A DNA stretch of 64,000 nucleotides from Burkholderiales bacterium (GCA_003963075.1 RXJV01000057.1:1-64000), one strand, 5' to 3'. Counted from the first letter of the stretch, positions 36,602-46,274 are shown. Notes: a model not told the origin generated them from the sequence alone. Program-made: numbers and translations.

Positions 36602-39364
36602 ATGACCACGAACGCGCGCCACTTCAGCCCCACGGCAATTGCCGCAGCCCTGCTCCAACTTGCGGCGCTGACGGCGCATGCGCAGGACCGGCTGGAGCGG
36701 GTCGAGATCACCGGCTCGGCGATCAAGCGCATCGAGGGCGAGACGGCACTGCCGGTGCAGGTCATCAGCCGCGCCGAGATCGACAAGGCCGGCATCACGA
36801 CCGCGGCCGAGCTGGTCGCCCGGCTCAGCGCGAGCGCCAGCAACCTGACCGACGGCGGCAGCATCGGCTTCGGCGGCTACCGCGACCAGATGGGCCTGAA
36901 CGCGGCCAACCTGCGCGGTCTGGGCGTGTCGTCCACCCTGGTGCTGCTGAACGGCCGCCGGATGGCCAACTTCGCGTCGCCCGGCAGTGCGGCCGGCGTG
37001 GACCTGAACAGCATCCCGGCCGCGGCCATCCAGCGCGTCGAGATCCTGCTGGACGGCGCCTCGTCGCTGTACGGCTCGGACGCGATCGGCGGCGTCATCA
37101 ACTTCATCACCCGCAAGGACTTCGCCGGCGCCGAGATCAGCGCGCTGGCCGGCAACACCACCGAAGGCGGCGGCGGCAACAAGCGCGCGGCAACGCTGTC
37201 CGGCGGCTTCGGTGACTACGGCCGCGACGGCTTCAATCTGATGGCCGTGGTGGACCTGCAAAAGGCCAGCAGCCTGAATGCCTCGCGCCGCAAGTTCATC
37301 CAGGCGCTCGACATTCCCGGCCGGCTGCCGGACCTGCTGTCCAGCGCCACCTTCCCCGGCAACATCCTGCTGGACGAGAACCTGTCAGGCTCCGAGCAGC
37401 GCGACCTGCTGATTGCCGAGGGCTTCAAGGCCAACGGCAAGACCGTCATCAGCAACTACACCATCAACCCGGCCGCGGCCACCGGCTGCAACCCGCCGGC
37501 CACGCTCTACCTGCCGGCGGGCATCGGCGGCGTGGATGGCTGCACCTTCGACTACATGCGCGACATCGAGCTCTACCCCGATGCCCGCAAGAGCAGCCTG
37601 TTCAGCCGCGGCGTGTTCAACCTGGGCGGCGGCCACCAGCTCTTCGTCGAGGCCTCGCTGGCCCAGGCACGCACCCTCTACACCGGCACGCCGAACCGCG
37701 TGAACGCCAAGATCGACGTGGCCCTGGTGCCGGCGCTGAAGAACACCGGCTTGGCCAATTTCCCGGCGGATGACGAGCGCCGCATCCTCGTCGTGCGGAC
37801 CCGGCTCAGAGAGGCCGGCCTGCGCACCAGCGAGCTGCTGTCGACCGGCAAGCGCTTCGTGCTGGGCACCAATGGCGTCGTCGCCGGCTGGGACTATGAG
37901 TGGGCCGTCAACCACAGCACCAGCACCGTTTCCGACCGCGACCATCAGGGCTATCTGGACCGGCCCAAGATCCTGGCCGGCTTTGCGAACGGCACGCTCA
38001 ATGCGTTCGGCCCGTCGAGCGCCGCGGGCCAGGCGCTGTACGAGGCGGCCCAGCTGCGCGGCGAGGTGCGTCGCGCCGTCGGCACGATGGACAGCCTGGA
38101 CTTCAAGATGTCCAAGGGCCTGCTGCCGCTGGACGGCGGCGACCTGGCCGTCGCCCTCGGTGGCGAATGGCGCCGCGAGAAGCAGGACTACCACCAGTCC
38201 GACGCCCTCAAGCAGGACATCATCCTCGGCGAATCCACCCAGGGCCCGGACTCGGACTTCGGTCATTCGCGGCGCGTCGGCGCCGTCTTCGGCGAGCTGA
38301 GCGCCCCGGTCACCAAGCAGCTGGAGCTGCAGGCGGCGATGCGCTACGAGCGCTACCAGGTCAGCGGCGGCGCGTTGAGCCCCAAGCTCGGCCTCAAATA
38401 CCTGTCGAGCCCTGAGCTGCTGCTGCGCGCCTCGGTGGGCCGGGGCTTCCGCGCACCGAGCATGTCGGACCTCTACCGCCCGGTGACCACCGGCAGCGCG
38501 GCCATCCTCGTCGACCCCCTCTGCCTGAAGGCCGACCCGACCAACACCGTCACCGACTGCTCCAACGACTGGACGACGCTGAACTACAGCAACCCCGCGC
38601 TCAAGCCCGAAAAATCGCGCCAGTTCTCGCTGGGCGCGGTGTTCGAGCCCCGGCCGGGCGTCAGCGTCAACCTGGACTACTGGGCCATCCAGAAGAGCGA
38701 CCTGATCAGCACGCTGGGCGTGGATGTCATCCTGTCCAACCTCGACAAATACGGCAGCCTGGTGCACCGCCGCTATGACGCGGTGCTGCCGCCCTATTGC
38801 CAGGACGTGGCCAACCCGAACAGCAGCAAGATCTGCGCGATCGACCTGATCAAGCAGAACCGCGGCAACGAGCGCATCTCGGGCCTGGACCTGGGCCTCA
38901 GCCTGAGCGAGCTCAAGACCGGCCTCGGCCAGTTCGCGCTGCGGCTGAACGGCACCCTGACCCTGCAGTCCGAACGCCAGACCGGCAACGGCGACCCCTA
39001 TGTCAGCAACCTCGGCGTTTTCATCAACGACGGTGTCGTGCAACGCTGGCGCCACACGCTGAGCCTGGACTGGGAACACGGCCCCTTCTCGGCGACCCTG
39101 TCCAACAGCTACCTGTCGGGCTACGACGACCAGCATGTCATCGGCAAGGCCGACCGCAAGGTCGCGGCCTATTCGCTGTGGAACCTGTCGGCCGGCTGGG
39201 TGGCCACCCAGGCGCTGACGCTGCGGGCCGGCGTGCAGAACCTGTTCAACACCGCGCCACCGTTCTCGCAGCAGGCCTACTTCTTCCTGAACGGCTACGA
39301 CCCCAGCTACACCGATCCGCGTGGCCGCTACGCCTACGTCAGCGCCAGGTACAGCTTCAAGTGA
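36602..39364 (+). CDS. TonB-dependent receptor
   Basis: This 920-residue outer-membrane receptor has a signal peptide ending near ALTAHA. The plug domain (about 33-160) carries [21 protein letters not shown] and [17 protein letters not shown] 22-strand barrel follows, ending in [11 protein letters not shown] with the C-terminal phenylalanine-lysine typical of the family. The substrate is not recognisable. It lies divergent from two cyanophycinase-family genes, so import of beta-aspartyl peptides or polymer fragments is inferred from position only. It overlaps the thioesterase stop by eight bases. Confidence 0.92.
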   Translation: MTTNARHFSPTAIAAALLQLAALTAHAQDRLERVEITGSAIKRIEGETALPVQVISRAEIDKAGITTAAELVARLSASASNLTDGGSIGFGGYRDQMGLNAANLRGLGVSSTLVLLNGRRMANFASPGSAAGVDLNSIPAAAIQRVEILLDGASSLYGSDAIGGVINFITRKDFAGAEISALAGNTTEGGGGNKRAATLSGGFGDYGRDGFNLMAVVDLQKASSLNASRRKFIQALDIPGRLPDLLSSATFPGNILLDENLSGSEQRDLLIAEGFKANGKTVISNYTINPAAATGCNPPATLYLPAGIGGVDGCTFDYMRDIELYPDARKSSLFSRGVFNLGGGHQLFVEASLAQARTLYTGTPNRVNAKIDVALVPALKNTGLANFPADDERRILVVRTRLREAGLRTSELLSTGKRFVLGTNGVVAGWDYEWAVNHSTSTVSDRDHQGYLDRPKILAGFANGTLNAFGPSSAAGQALYEAAQLRGEVRRAVGTMDSLDFKMSKGLLPLDGGDLAVALGGEWRREKQDYHQSDALKQDIILGESTQGPDSDFGHSRRVGAVFGELSAPVTKQLELQAAMRYERYQVSGGALSPKLGLKYLSSPELLLRASVGRGFRAPSMSDLYRPVTTGSAAILVDPLCLKADPTNTVTDCSNDWTTLNYSNPALKPEKSRQFSLGAVFEPRPGVSVNLDYWAIQKSDLISTLGVDVILSNLDKYGSLVHRRYDAVLPPYCQDVANPNSSKICAIDLIKQNRGNERISGLDLGLSLSELKTGLGQFALRLNGTLTLQSERQTGNGDPYVSNLGVFINDGVVQRWRHTLSLDWEHGPFSATLSNSYLSGYDDQHVIGKADRKVAAYSLWNLSAGWVATQALTLRAGVQNLFNTAPPFSQQAYFFLNGYDPSYTDPRGRYAYVSARYSFK

Positions 39365-39776
39365 CCAGGGCCCGCACCCAGTCCGGCAGGGCCACCGCCT
39401 TGTCGGTCTGGGCATCGAACCACAGCGTGGTCGAGCCGCCTTCGGCGCAGATCACGCCGGGCTCGTCGGCACGCTCCAGCGTGATCCAGGTCTCGAAGCT
39501 GGTGCGGCCGGGGTCGCTGACGTAGTGCTTGGCGAGCAGCTCGCCCGGGAACTTGAGCTGGCGGTAGAAGTTGCAGAAGGCATTGACGATCACCGGCCCC
39601 TGCCCGCCCGGGTTGGGCGGAGCGCCGATCTGCGTGAGCCAGTCCACCCGGGCGATCTCCAGGTAGCGGAAATACAGGGTGTTGTTGATGTGGCCCATCG
39701 CGTCCATGTCGCCCCAGCGCATCGCGATGCGGCACTCATAGGTCAGCTTCTTGTCGGCAGGAACGGTGTATCGCAT
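39357..39776 (-). CDS. acyl-CoA thioesterase, FadM/YbgC type
   Basis: This 139-residue hotdog-fold protein carries the acyl-CoA thioesterase motif RWGDMDAMGHINNTLYFRYLE with the conserved aspartate. It should hydrolyse acyl-CoAs in the cytoplasm. It is nine bases downstream of yceH and converges with the TonB-receptor gene, with overlapping ends. Confidence 0.85.
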   Translation of the reverse strand: MRYTVPADKKLTYECRIAMRWGDMDAMGHINNTLYFRYLEIARVDWLTQIGAPPNPGGQGPVIVNAFCNFYRQLKFPGELLAKHYVSDPGRTSFETWITLERADEPGVICAEGGSTTLWFDAQTDKAVALPDWVRALVT

Positions 39777-39785
39777 GGCGCTCGG

Positions 39786-40430
39786 CTACGGTGTGAGGCC
39801 CAGTTCGGCCGTGATGCGGTCAACCAGGCTGCGCAGCAGCACGACCTCGGCCTTCAGCGCGGCCAGCTCGGCCTTCTGCAAGGCCAGCTCCTCATCACGC
39901 GGCAGGGCCGCCGCGACGGCCTGATCGACGGACGCCACCGGCCCGTTCAGCAGATGCGCCCAGCGCGCCTCGCGCGCGCCCGGCGCCTTGGGCAGCTTGG
40001 CGGCAAAGGGCGGCTCGCGCTCGGCCAGCTCCTCCAAAAAGCCCTCGACCGAGGACACATCGGCGAAGCGATGCAGGCGCTCGGTGTTCTGCCTCAGCTC
40101 GGCCGCTGTCTGTGGGCCGCGCAGCATCAGCTGGGCCAACAGGGCCTGCGCGGCGCCGGGCACGCCCAGGCCGCGCGCGAAGTTGTGCTCGTAGCGCACC
40201 ACGCGGCTGCCGCTGACGGTGTTGACCAGGTGCAGCGCCTTCAGCTCCTCGACCGCCGCCAGCACCTCGGCCTCGGTCACGTCCATCACCGGGTCGCGCG
40301 CGGTCTTCTGATTGCAGCCGGCGGTCAGCGCATTGGCCGACAGCGGGTAGCTGTCGGGCACGGTGCTCTCCTTCTCGACCAGCACGGCCAGCACGCGGGC
40401 CTCCAGCGGGGTCAGGCTTCTTTGATTCAT
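39786..40430 (-). CDS. yceH: YceH-family (DUF480) protein
   Basis: The 214-residue protein is a full-length YceH with two winged-helix domains. Signature blocks are LTPLEARVLAVLVEKE, YPLSANALTAGCNQKTAR, LRGPQTAAELRQNTERLHRF, and a C-terminal coiled-coil. Function is unknown, though the fold suggests regulation. I chose the ATG at 40430. Confidence 0.9.
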   Translation of the reverse strand: MNQRSLTPLEARVLAVLVEKESTVPDSYPLSANALTAGCNQKTARDPVMDVTEAEVLAAVEELKALHLVNTVSGSRVVRYEHNFARGLGVPGAAQALLAQLMLRGPQTAAELRQNTERLHRFADVSSVEGFLEELAEREPPFAAKLPKAPGAREARWAHLLNGPVASVDQAVAAALPRDEELALQKAELAALKAEVVLLRSLVDRITAELGLTP

Positions 40431-40482
40431 GTCTTTGCTATTGCGGGTCGAGCGCCGGGCCGCTCCCAAGCCGGCCCGCCAT

Positions 40483-40534
40483 GGCGATGTTGCACGGGTT
40501 GGATGCCCGTGCAATCGCCGTCCCCACGGGGGAC
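40483..40534. repeat. two adjacent hairpins between SDR and yceH
   Basis: TTGCACGGG (40490-40498) pairs perfectly with CCCGTGCAA (40506-40514). The stem extends outward by GGCGA/TCGCC across a two-base bulge, giving a 14-pair stem. Immediately to the right, GTCCCC-ACG-GGGGAC (40520-40534) forms a second stem. Neither has a T-tract. They lie in the 153-base gap between the SDR stop and the yceH start. Confidence 0.5.
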
Positions 40535-40583
40535 CGGCTGGACAGGCCCGCGTTCAGCGGAGCCGGGCCGGACGAGGGGCACA

Positions 40584-41366
40584 TCAAACTCCGAAACCGT
40601 CGTCGGCCTGGATCACCGCGCCGTTGATGAAATGGCTCTCGTTGGCGCACAGCATCAGCAGGGCCGTGTCCAGATCCTTCGGCTGGCCCACGCGCTTGCG
40701 CGGCAGCAGCTCCACCAGCTTCTGGCCCTGCTCGGTGCTCCAGTGGTGATGGTTGATCTCGGTGTCGATATAGCCCGGGCAGATCGCGTTCACATTGATG
40801 CCGTACTTGCCCCACTCGAGGGCCATCGCACGGGTCATGTGGATGACGGCCGCCTTGCTCATCGCGTAGACGCCGATCTGCCCCAGCACGCGCAGGCCCG
40901 CCATCGATGCGACGTTGACGATGCGCCCGCCGATGAAGGTGCCCGGCGCCGCACCACGCGCCCGGGCCAGCATGCGCTTGCCCACCTCCTGCGCGACGAA
41001 GAAGGCGCCGCGCGTGTTGGTGTCCATCACGAAGTCGTAGTCGTTCTCGGTGACGTCGGTGAGGCGCTGGGTGGTGCTGACGCCGGAGTTGTTGATCAGG
41101 ATGTCCAGCGTGCCGACCTCGGTCTCGGCATGGGCCACGGCGGCCTTGATGCTGGCGACGTCGGTGACGTCAAGCGGCACGACATGGGCGTCGCCGCCGC
41201 CGCCTTCGATCTCGGCGCGAAGGTCCTTGAGCCGCTCGATACGGCGGCCGGCCAGCACGACACAGGCACCGGCCTGGGCCAGGGTCTTGGCGAACTGCGC
41301 GCCCAGGCCGCTGGACGCACCGGTGACCAGGGCCACGCGGCCTTCGAGGTTGATGGAGTAACTCAT
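40584..41366 (-). CDS. SDR-family NAD(P)-dependent oxidoreductase
   Basis: The 260-residue protein is a classical SDR with TGASSGLGAQF, NNSG, the serine in VASMAG and YAMSK. It is upstream of yceH on the same strand and divergent from the ETF-ubiquinone oxidoreductase gene. A fatty-acid-related role would fit the context, but the substrate cannot be told. Confidence 0.87.
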   Translation of the reverse strand: MSYSINLEGRVALVTGASSGLGAQFAKTLAQAGACVVLAGRRIERLKDLRAEIEGGGGDAHVVPLDVTDVASIKAAVAHAETEVGTLDILINNSGVSTTQRLTDVTENDYDFVMDTNTRGAFFVAQEVGKRMLARARGAAPGTFIGGRIVNVASMAGLRVLGQIGVYAMSKAAVIHMTRAMALEWGKYGINVNAICPGYIDTEINHHHWSTEQGQKLVELLPRKRVGQPKDLDTALLMLCANESHFINGAVIQADDGFGV

Positions 41367-41427
41367 GAGACGGCCTGTTGACGGGGTGGCACCGATCCTA
41401 CCGGGCTAGGCTGCTCACACTAAAAAA

Positions 41428-41439
41428 GCACGGTCGTTC
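41428..41439. promoter_or_regulatory. candidate TetR-type operator before etfD
   Basis: GCACGGTCGTTC is an imperfect inverted repeat (ideal GAACG-N2-CGTTC). It resembles the site type of TetR-family regulators of fatty-acid degradation in betaproteobacteria. It overlaps the possible -35 element of the etfD promoter. The match is from memory and unscored. Confidence 0.4.
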
Positions 41440-41465
41440 GATTCGCGGTTCACCCTCTCTAGAAT
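41437..41465 (+). promoter_or_regulatory. candidate promoter of etfD
   Basis: A weak -35 (TTCGAT, 41437-41442) and a -10 (TAGAAT, 41460-41465) are separated by 17 bases. Transcription would start about 25 bases before the etfD ATG. Confidence 0.45.
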
Positions 41466-41497
41466 CGCGCGCAATTCAAAGCTGACGGAGACCCGGC

Positions 41498-43174
41498 ATG
41501 ACATCCGAAGAAATCCTGGCCCAGTTCGGCCCCCGCGAGTCCATGGAATACGACGTGGTCATCGTCGGCGGCGGCCCGGCCGGCCTCGCCACGGCCATCC
41601 GGCTCAAGCAGTTGAATCCCGACGCCAGCGTCGTCGTGCTCGAAAAGGGCTCGGAGCCGGGCGCCCACATCCTGTCCGGCGCGGTCATGGACCCGCGCGC
41701 CATCACCGAGCTGTTCCCGAACTGGCAGGAGCTCGGCGCACCGCTGCACCAGGCCGTGACCGGCGACGACGTGCTCTTCCTCAGCGAGACCGGCAGCACC
41801 CGCACGCCCGACTGGCTGGTGCCGCGCAACTTCCACAACCACGGCTGCTATGTGATCAGCCTGTCCGACGTGGTCAAGTGGATGGCCCAACAGGCCGAGA
41901 GCCTGGGCGTCGAGATCTTCCCCGGCTTCGCCGCCGCCGAGGTGCTCTACGACGAGCAGGGCCGGGTCAAGGGCGTGGCCACCGGCAACATGGGCCTGGG
42001 CAAGGACGGCCAGCCCAGCGACCACTTCCAGCTCGGCATGGAGCTGCTCGGCAAATACACCGTGTTCGCCGAAGGTGCGCGCGGCCACCTCGGCAAACAG
42101 CTGCTCGCCAAGTTCCGCCTGACCGAAGGCAAGGACACCCAGACCTTCGCCATCGGCATCAAGGAGCTGTGGGAGATCCCCGCCGACAAGGCCCAGCCCG
42201 GCAAGGTGGTGCACACCGCCGGCTGGCCGATGGAGGGCGACACCTTCGGCGGTGGCTTCCTCTACCACCTGGCGGACAACAAGGTCACGCTGGGTTTCGT
42301 CATCGGCCTGGACTACAGCAACCCCTACCTCAGCCCCTTCGAGGAGATGCAGCGCTGGAAGACCCACCCGGCCATCCGCGCCCACCTCGAAGGTGGCAAG
42401 CGCATCGGCTACGGCGCCCGTGCCATCAACAACGGCACGCCCCAGGCCCTGCCCAAGACCGTCTTCCCCGGCGGTGCGCTGATCGGCTGCGATGCCGGCT
42501 ACCTCAACGCCGCCCGCATCAAGGGCAGCCATGCGGCCATCAAGAGCGGCATGCTCTGCGCCGAGGCCCTGGCCCCGGCCCTGGTGGCTGGCCGTGCCCA
42601 GGACGAGCTGAGCGCCTACCCCGAGGCCTTCGAGCAGAGCTGGCTGAACGAAGAGCTGCAGCAGACCCGCAACTTCAAGCTCTGGTTCAAGAAGGGCAAG
42701 ACCACGGGCCAGCTGATGGCCGGCATCGAGCACTGGCTGCTGCCCAAGCTGGGTGTGGCCAACCCGCCGTGGACCCTGCACAACCACAAGGCCGATCACG
42801 AGGCGCTGCGCCCCGCGGCCGAGTGCGCCCGCATCAGCTACCCCAAGCCGGATGGCAAGCTGAGCTTCGACCGGCTGTCCTCGGTGTTCATCTCCAACAC
42901 CAACCACGAGGAGAACCAGCCCGCCCACCTGACGCTGAAGAACGACAGCGTGCCGGTGCAGGTCAACCTCGCGAAATTCGCCGGCCCCGAGAGCCGCTAC
43001 TGCCCCGCCGGCGTCTACGAGTTCGTGCCCGTCGAGGGCGGCAGCGGCGAGCGTCTGCAGATCAATGCGCAGAACTGCGTGCACTGCAAGACCTGCGACA
43101 TCAAGGACCCGACGCAGAACATCGTCTGGGTCACGCCGGAGGGCGGCGGCGGGCCGAACTACGCGGGCATGTGA
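41498..43174 (+). CDS. etfD: electron transfer flavoprotein-ubiquinone oxidoreductase
   Basis: The 558-residue enzyme passes electrons from reduced ETF to ubiquinone at the membrane, linking acyl-CoA and amino-acid oxidation to respiration. The FAD motif is VIVGGGPAGLATAIRL. The C-terminal 4Fe-4S site uses the cysteines in RYCPAGVYEF and NCVHCKTCDIKDP. Length and motifs match ETF-QO closely. The ATG has a CGGAG upstream. The neighbouring SDR is divergent. Confidence 0.96.
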   Translation: MTSEEILAQFGPRESMEYDVVIVGGGPAGLATAIRLKQLNPDASVVVLEKGSEPGAHILSGAVMDPRAITELFPNWQELGAPLHQAVTGDDVLFLSETGSTRTPDWLVPRNFHNHGCYVISLSDVVKWMAQQAESLGVEIFPGFAAAEVLYDEQGRVKGVATGNMGLGKDGQPSDHFQLGMELLGKYTVFAEGARGHLGKQLLAKFRLTEGKDTQTFAIGIKELWEIPADKAQPGKVVHTAGWPMEGDTFGGGFLYHLADNKVTLGFVIGLDYSNPYLSPFEEMQRWKTHPAIRAHLEGGKRIGYGARAINNGTPQALPKTVFPGGALIGCDAGYLNAARIKGSHAAIKSGMLCAEALAPALVAGRAQDELSAYPEAFEQSWLNEELQQTRNFKLWFKKGKTTGQLMAGIEHWLLPKLGVANPPWTLHNHKADHEALRPAAECARISYPKPDGKLSFDRLSSVFISNTNHEENQPAHLTLKNDSVPVQVNLAKFAGPESRYCPAGVYEFVPVEGGSGERLQINAQNCVHCKTCDIKDPTQNIVWVTPEGGGGPNYAGM

Positions 43175-43238
43175 GCCAAGCGCCGTCCGGCACCGTGGCG
43201 GGCCGATCCGCTCGGGCGCAAAGAGCGCCCTGCCCGAT

Positions 43239-43856
43239 CTAGGCTTCTAGACGAGCCATCCACTCGGCTGTCGCGCGGTCCTCGGCCCGGTCGGACGCCG
43301 CCAGCGCCTCGCGGATGCGCTGGCGCTCCACCGCCGCGCGGTTCTGGCTCAGCTTGAGCTTGAGCTCCCAGCGCGTCACGCGGATCCGGAAGCCGACGAT
43401 GGCGCCCAGCATCCTGTGCTGGAACTCTTCGGGCAGGCCGCGCCACTGCTCGGCATAGTCCGGCTCGAAGCGGCCGATCAGGCGCTTGAGCAGGCCGTCC
43501 TTGTCGGCCTCGCCGTCGATCAGCTCGACCTCGCCATAGGCATGCAGGGCCGCGTAGTTCCAGGTCGGCACGTTCTTGACCGATTCGTAGTGCCGGGGGC
43601 TGACATAGGCGCTCGGGCCGCTGAAGACGGCCAGCACCCGGCCCTGCTGCGACAGCCAGCCCCAGTGCGGATTGGCACGCGCCATATGGCCGTCGAGCAG
43701 CAGCCCGTCGCCCGAATTCAGCGCCACCAGCGGCGCATGGGTGCCAAAGCTCTGCCCCTGCGCATCCGGGCCCACCAGCAGGGCCAAGGGCTGTTCGTCG
43801 ATCAGCTGCAGCGCATGCTTGAAGTCGGTGGACGTGAAGTGGGCGGGCAGATACAC
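43239..43856 (-). CDS. FMN-binding negative transcriptional regulator (PaiB-like)
   Basis: The 205-residue protein matches the PaiB/FMN-binding family: VYLPAHF at the start, THAPLV, GHMARANPHW, and KNVPTWNYAALHAYG. PaiB in Bacillus affects protease and sporulation genes; the role here is unknown. The GTG at 43856 is the likely start, with GGAG six bases upstream, because family members begin at this MYLPxHF motif. Confidence 0.85.
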   Translation of the reverse strand: MYLPAHFTSTDFKHALQLIDEQPLALLVGPDAQGQSFGTHAPLVALNSGDGLLLDGHMARANPHWGWLSQQGRVLAVFSGPSAYVSPRHYESVKNVPTWNYAALHAYGEVELIDGEADKDGLLKRLIGRFEPDYAEQWRGLPEEFQHRMLGAIVGFRIRVTRWELKLKLSQNRAAVERQRIREALAASDRAEDRATAEWMARLEA

Positions 43857-43915
43857 GATGGACTCCAAAGGGCGCGCCAGCGCGACCGCGAGGGCGCGAT
43901 CATCGCGCAGCCGCG

Positions 43916-44773
43916 ATGGCCACCATGGCCACCGTTGAGGTCTTGCCGCTGCGGCCGGCGGCCCCCGCGGGCAACTCCTATCATCGCGGCCATGTGCAGT
44001 TCCCAAACTTTCGCGTGACCGACGCCCTGCTGAAGCTGCGCCCGGTCGGCGCCAGCGCCGACGAGGAGATCGCCGTCGAGATGCCGGTGGCGCTCACCGT
44101 CAACGGCGTGTCCCAGGCGGTGATGCTGGCCACGCCGGCGGACCTGGAAGACTTTGCGCTCGGCTTTGCGCTGGCCGAGGGCTGGATCCACCGCCCCGGC
44201 GAGCTGCTCGACATCGAGACCGAGGCCCGCGCCGACGGCATCGAACTGGCGCTGACCGTCACCGCCGCGCGTGAGCAGGGCCTGAAGCTGCGCCGCCGCC
44301 AGCTGGCGGGCCGCACCGGCTGCGGCCTGTGTGGCCTGGAAAGCCTGACGGACTTTGCCGCGCTGCAGCCGCCGCCGGTGCAACCGCCTGACGTGGCGCC
44401 CGCCGCGCTGGCGCGCGCGATGCTTGAACTGCGCCACGCCCAGGTGCTGAATGCGCGCTGCGGCGGCCTGCATGCGGCGGCCTGGTGCGCGCTGGACGGC
44501 GGCGTCGGGCTGGCGCGCGAGGACGTCGGCCGCCATAACGCGCTGGACAAACTGATCGGCGCCCGGGCCAAGACGGCGGCCGCCCGCGAGGCCGGCTTTG
44601 TCGCGATGTCCAGCCGCGCCAGCCACGAGCTGGTGCACAAGGCTGCCATGGCCGGCATCGGCCTGCTGGCCTGCGTGTCGGCACCGAGCAGCCTCGCAGT
44701 CGGCACCGCGCAGCGCCTGGGTCTGCAGCTGTGGGCCTTTGTGCGCGAAGGCCGCGCGACGCGCTACGCCTGA
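43916..44773 (+). CDS. fdhD: formate dehydrogenase accessory sulfurtransferase
   Basis: The 285-residue protein moves sulfur from IscS to the molybdenum cofactor of formate dehydrogenase. Motifs seen are the cysteine pair in TGCGLCG, GVGLAREDVGRHNALDKL and SSRASHELVHKAAMAG. No formate dehydrogenase gene is in the window. Two nearby ATGs (43916, 43925) compete as starts. It is divergent from the PaiB-like gene. Confidence 0.93.
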   Translation: MATMATVEVLPLRPAAPAGNSYHRGHVQFPNFRVTDALLKLRPVGASADEEIAVEMPVALTVNGVSQAVMLATPADLEDFALGFALAEGWIHRPGELLDIETEARADGIELALTVTAAREQGLKLRRRQLAGRTGCGLCGLESLTDFAALQPPPVQPPDVAPAALARAMLELRHAQVLNARCGGLHAAAWCALDGGVGLAREDVGRHNALDKLIGARAKTAAAREAGFVAMSSRASHELVHKAAMAGIGLLACVSAPSSLAVGTAQRLGLQLWAFVREGRATRYA

Positions 44774-44791
44774 GCCGGCGGGCGCCGCCGC

Positions 44792-45475
44792 TTACTTGCT
44801 TGCTTCCTTGGCTGCGTCCTTGGCCGCCGCGTCGGCGCGCTGGCGTTCGGCGCTCAGCCGCCGCAGCTCCGCGGCGATGCGGTCGCGTCCGCCCCGCTGC
44901 GCGAAATCGGCCGCGGTCAGCTCCTGCTCATTGGCCGCGCGCGGCTCGGCGCCGGCCTTGAGCAGCACCGGCACAAGGTCGCCATTGCCGTAGCGCGCCG
45001 CCATCATCAGCGGCGTCGTGCCGTTGTCGGAGCGGGCATTGATCTCGGCGCCCTGCTCGATCAGCCAGGCGGCCACGCCGTTGTCCGGGCCGCTGCAGGC
45101 GTAGTGCAGCGGCGTCCAGCCTTCGCGGTTGATCGCCGCGCCGCGCTTGACCAGGGCTTGCACCGCCGGCAGCGAACCGCGGATCGCGGCGATCATCAGC
45201 GGCGTCTCGCCCTGGGCATTGGGCTCGTCGATGCGCAATTGCGGCGACGCCAGCAGGCTGTCCAGCGCCCGCAGCGAGTTCTCGCGCAGTGCGACGAACA
45301 GGGCCTGGCGGCCGCGCGAGTCGGGCTGGTTGGGATCGACCCCCTTGAGCAACAGGCTGAGCACCGCGCGCGGATCGTTCAGCTCGGTGGCCAACACCAG
45401 GTCGTCGATGGGCGCGGCCTGCGCGCCAGCCCCGAGCGCCGCCGCCAGCAGCAGGGCAAGCAGCCGGGCCCTCAT
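44792..45475 (-). CDS. exported ankyrin-repeat protein
   Basis: The 227-residue protein has a signal peptide (MRARLLALLLAAALGAGAQA) and four to five ankyrin repeats, for example GETPLMIAAIRGSLPAVQALV and GTTPLMMAARYGNGDLVPVLL. A charged alanine-rich C-terminus follows. It is probably a periplasmic protein-binding scaffold with unknown partner. Its start overlaps the tatD stop, making it the last gene of the mltG operon. Confidence 0.8.
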   Translation of the reverse strand: MRARLLALLLAAALGAGAQAAPIDDLVLATELNDPRAVLSLLLKGVDPNQPDSRGRQALFVALRENSLRALDSLLASPQLRIDEPNAQGETPLMIAAIRGSLPAVQALVKRGAAINREGWTPLHYACSGPDNGVAAWLIEQGAEINARSDNGTTPLMMAARYGNGDLVPVLLKAGAEPRAANEQELTAADFAQRGGRDRIAAELRRLSAERQRADAAAKDAAKEASK

Positions 45476-46260
45476 GCGGTCACCGGCGGCAGCCCGAACA
45501 GGCGGCGCGTGTTGGCGGCCGTGATCGCCGCGAGTTCAGCGACCGGCAAGCCGACCGCGTCTGCGACCGCCCGGGCCACGTGGGGCACATAGGCCGGCGT
45601 GTTGGTTTTGCCGCGATGGGGCACCGGCGCCAGATAGGGGCTGTCGGTCTCGATCAGCAGGCGATCCAGCGGCAGCAGCCGGGCCAGATCGCGCAGGTCC
45701 TGCGCGTTCTTGAAGCTGACGATGCCGGAGAACGAGATGCAGTAGCCGCGCTCCACCGCCGCGAGCGCGACCTCGGCCGTCTCGGTGAAGCAGTGGAAGA
45801 CGCCGCCGGCCGCCTCGCCGCCCTCCTCGTCCAGCACGCGCAGCGTGTCGGCTGCACTCGACCGGGTGTGGATGACCAGGGGCTTGGCCGCCGCCCTGGC
45901 CGCGCGGATATGGACCCGAAAGCGCTCACGCTGCCAGTCCATGTCGGCGATGCTGCGGCCGTTCAGGCGGTAGTAGTCCAACCCGGTTTCGCCGATCGCG
46001 ACGACGCGCGGCAGCGCCGCCAGCCGCACCAGCTCGGCCACATCGGGCTCGCGCAGGCCCTCGGTGTCGGGATGCACGCCCACCGTGGCCCAGAGCTGGG
46101 GATGTTCCAGGGCCAGCGCGTGCACCGCCTCGAACTCCTCCATCTGGGTGCAGATGCAGATGGCCTGCACCACCTGGGCAGCGCGCATCTCCGCCAGGAT
46201 GTCGGGCAGCCGCTGCTTCAGCTCCGGAAAGCTGAGGTGGCAATGGGAATCAATGAACAT
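45472..46260 (-). CDS. TatD-family metal-dependent hydrolase (YcfH-like)
   Basis: This 262-residue TIM-barrel hydrolase has the TatD metal-binding motifs: FIDSHCHL at the start, GETGLDYY, VIHTR, HCFTE and LIETDSPYLAP. Members act as 3'-5' nucleases or deacylases. It lies directly downstream of holB-pilZ, as in many Gram-negative bacteria. Confidence 0.92.
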   Translation of the reverse strand: MFIDSHCHLSFPELKQRLPDILAEMRAAQVVQAICICTQMEEFEAVHALALEHPQLWATVGVHPDTEGLREPDVAELVRLAALPRVVAIGETGLDYYRLNGRSIADMDWQRERFRVHIRAARAAAKPLVIHTRSSAADTLRVLDEEGGEAAGGVFHCFTETAEVALAAVERGYCISFSGIVSFKNAQDLRDLARLLPLDRLLIETDSPYLAPVPHRGKTNTPAYVPHVARAVADAVGLPVAELAAITAANTRRLFGLPPVTA

Positions 46261-46274
46261 CGATCGGGGGCGGA

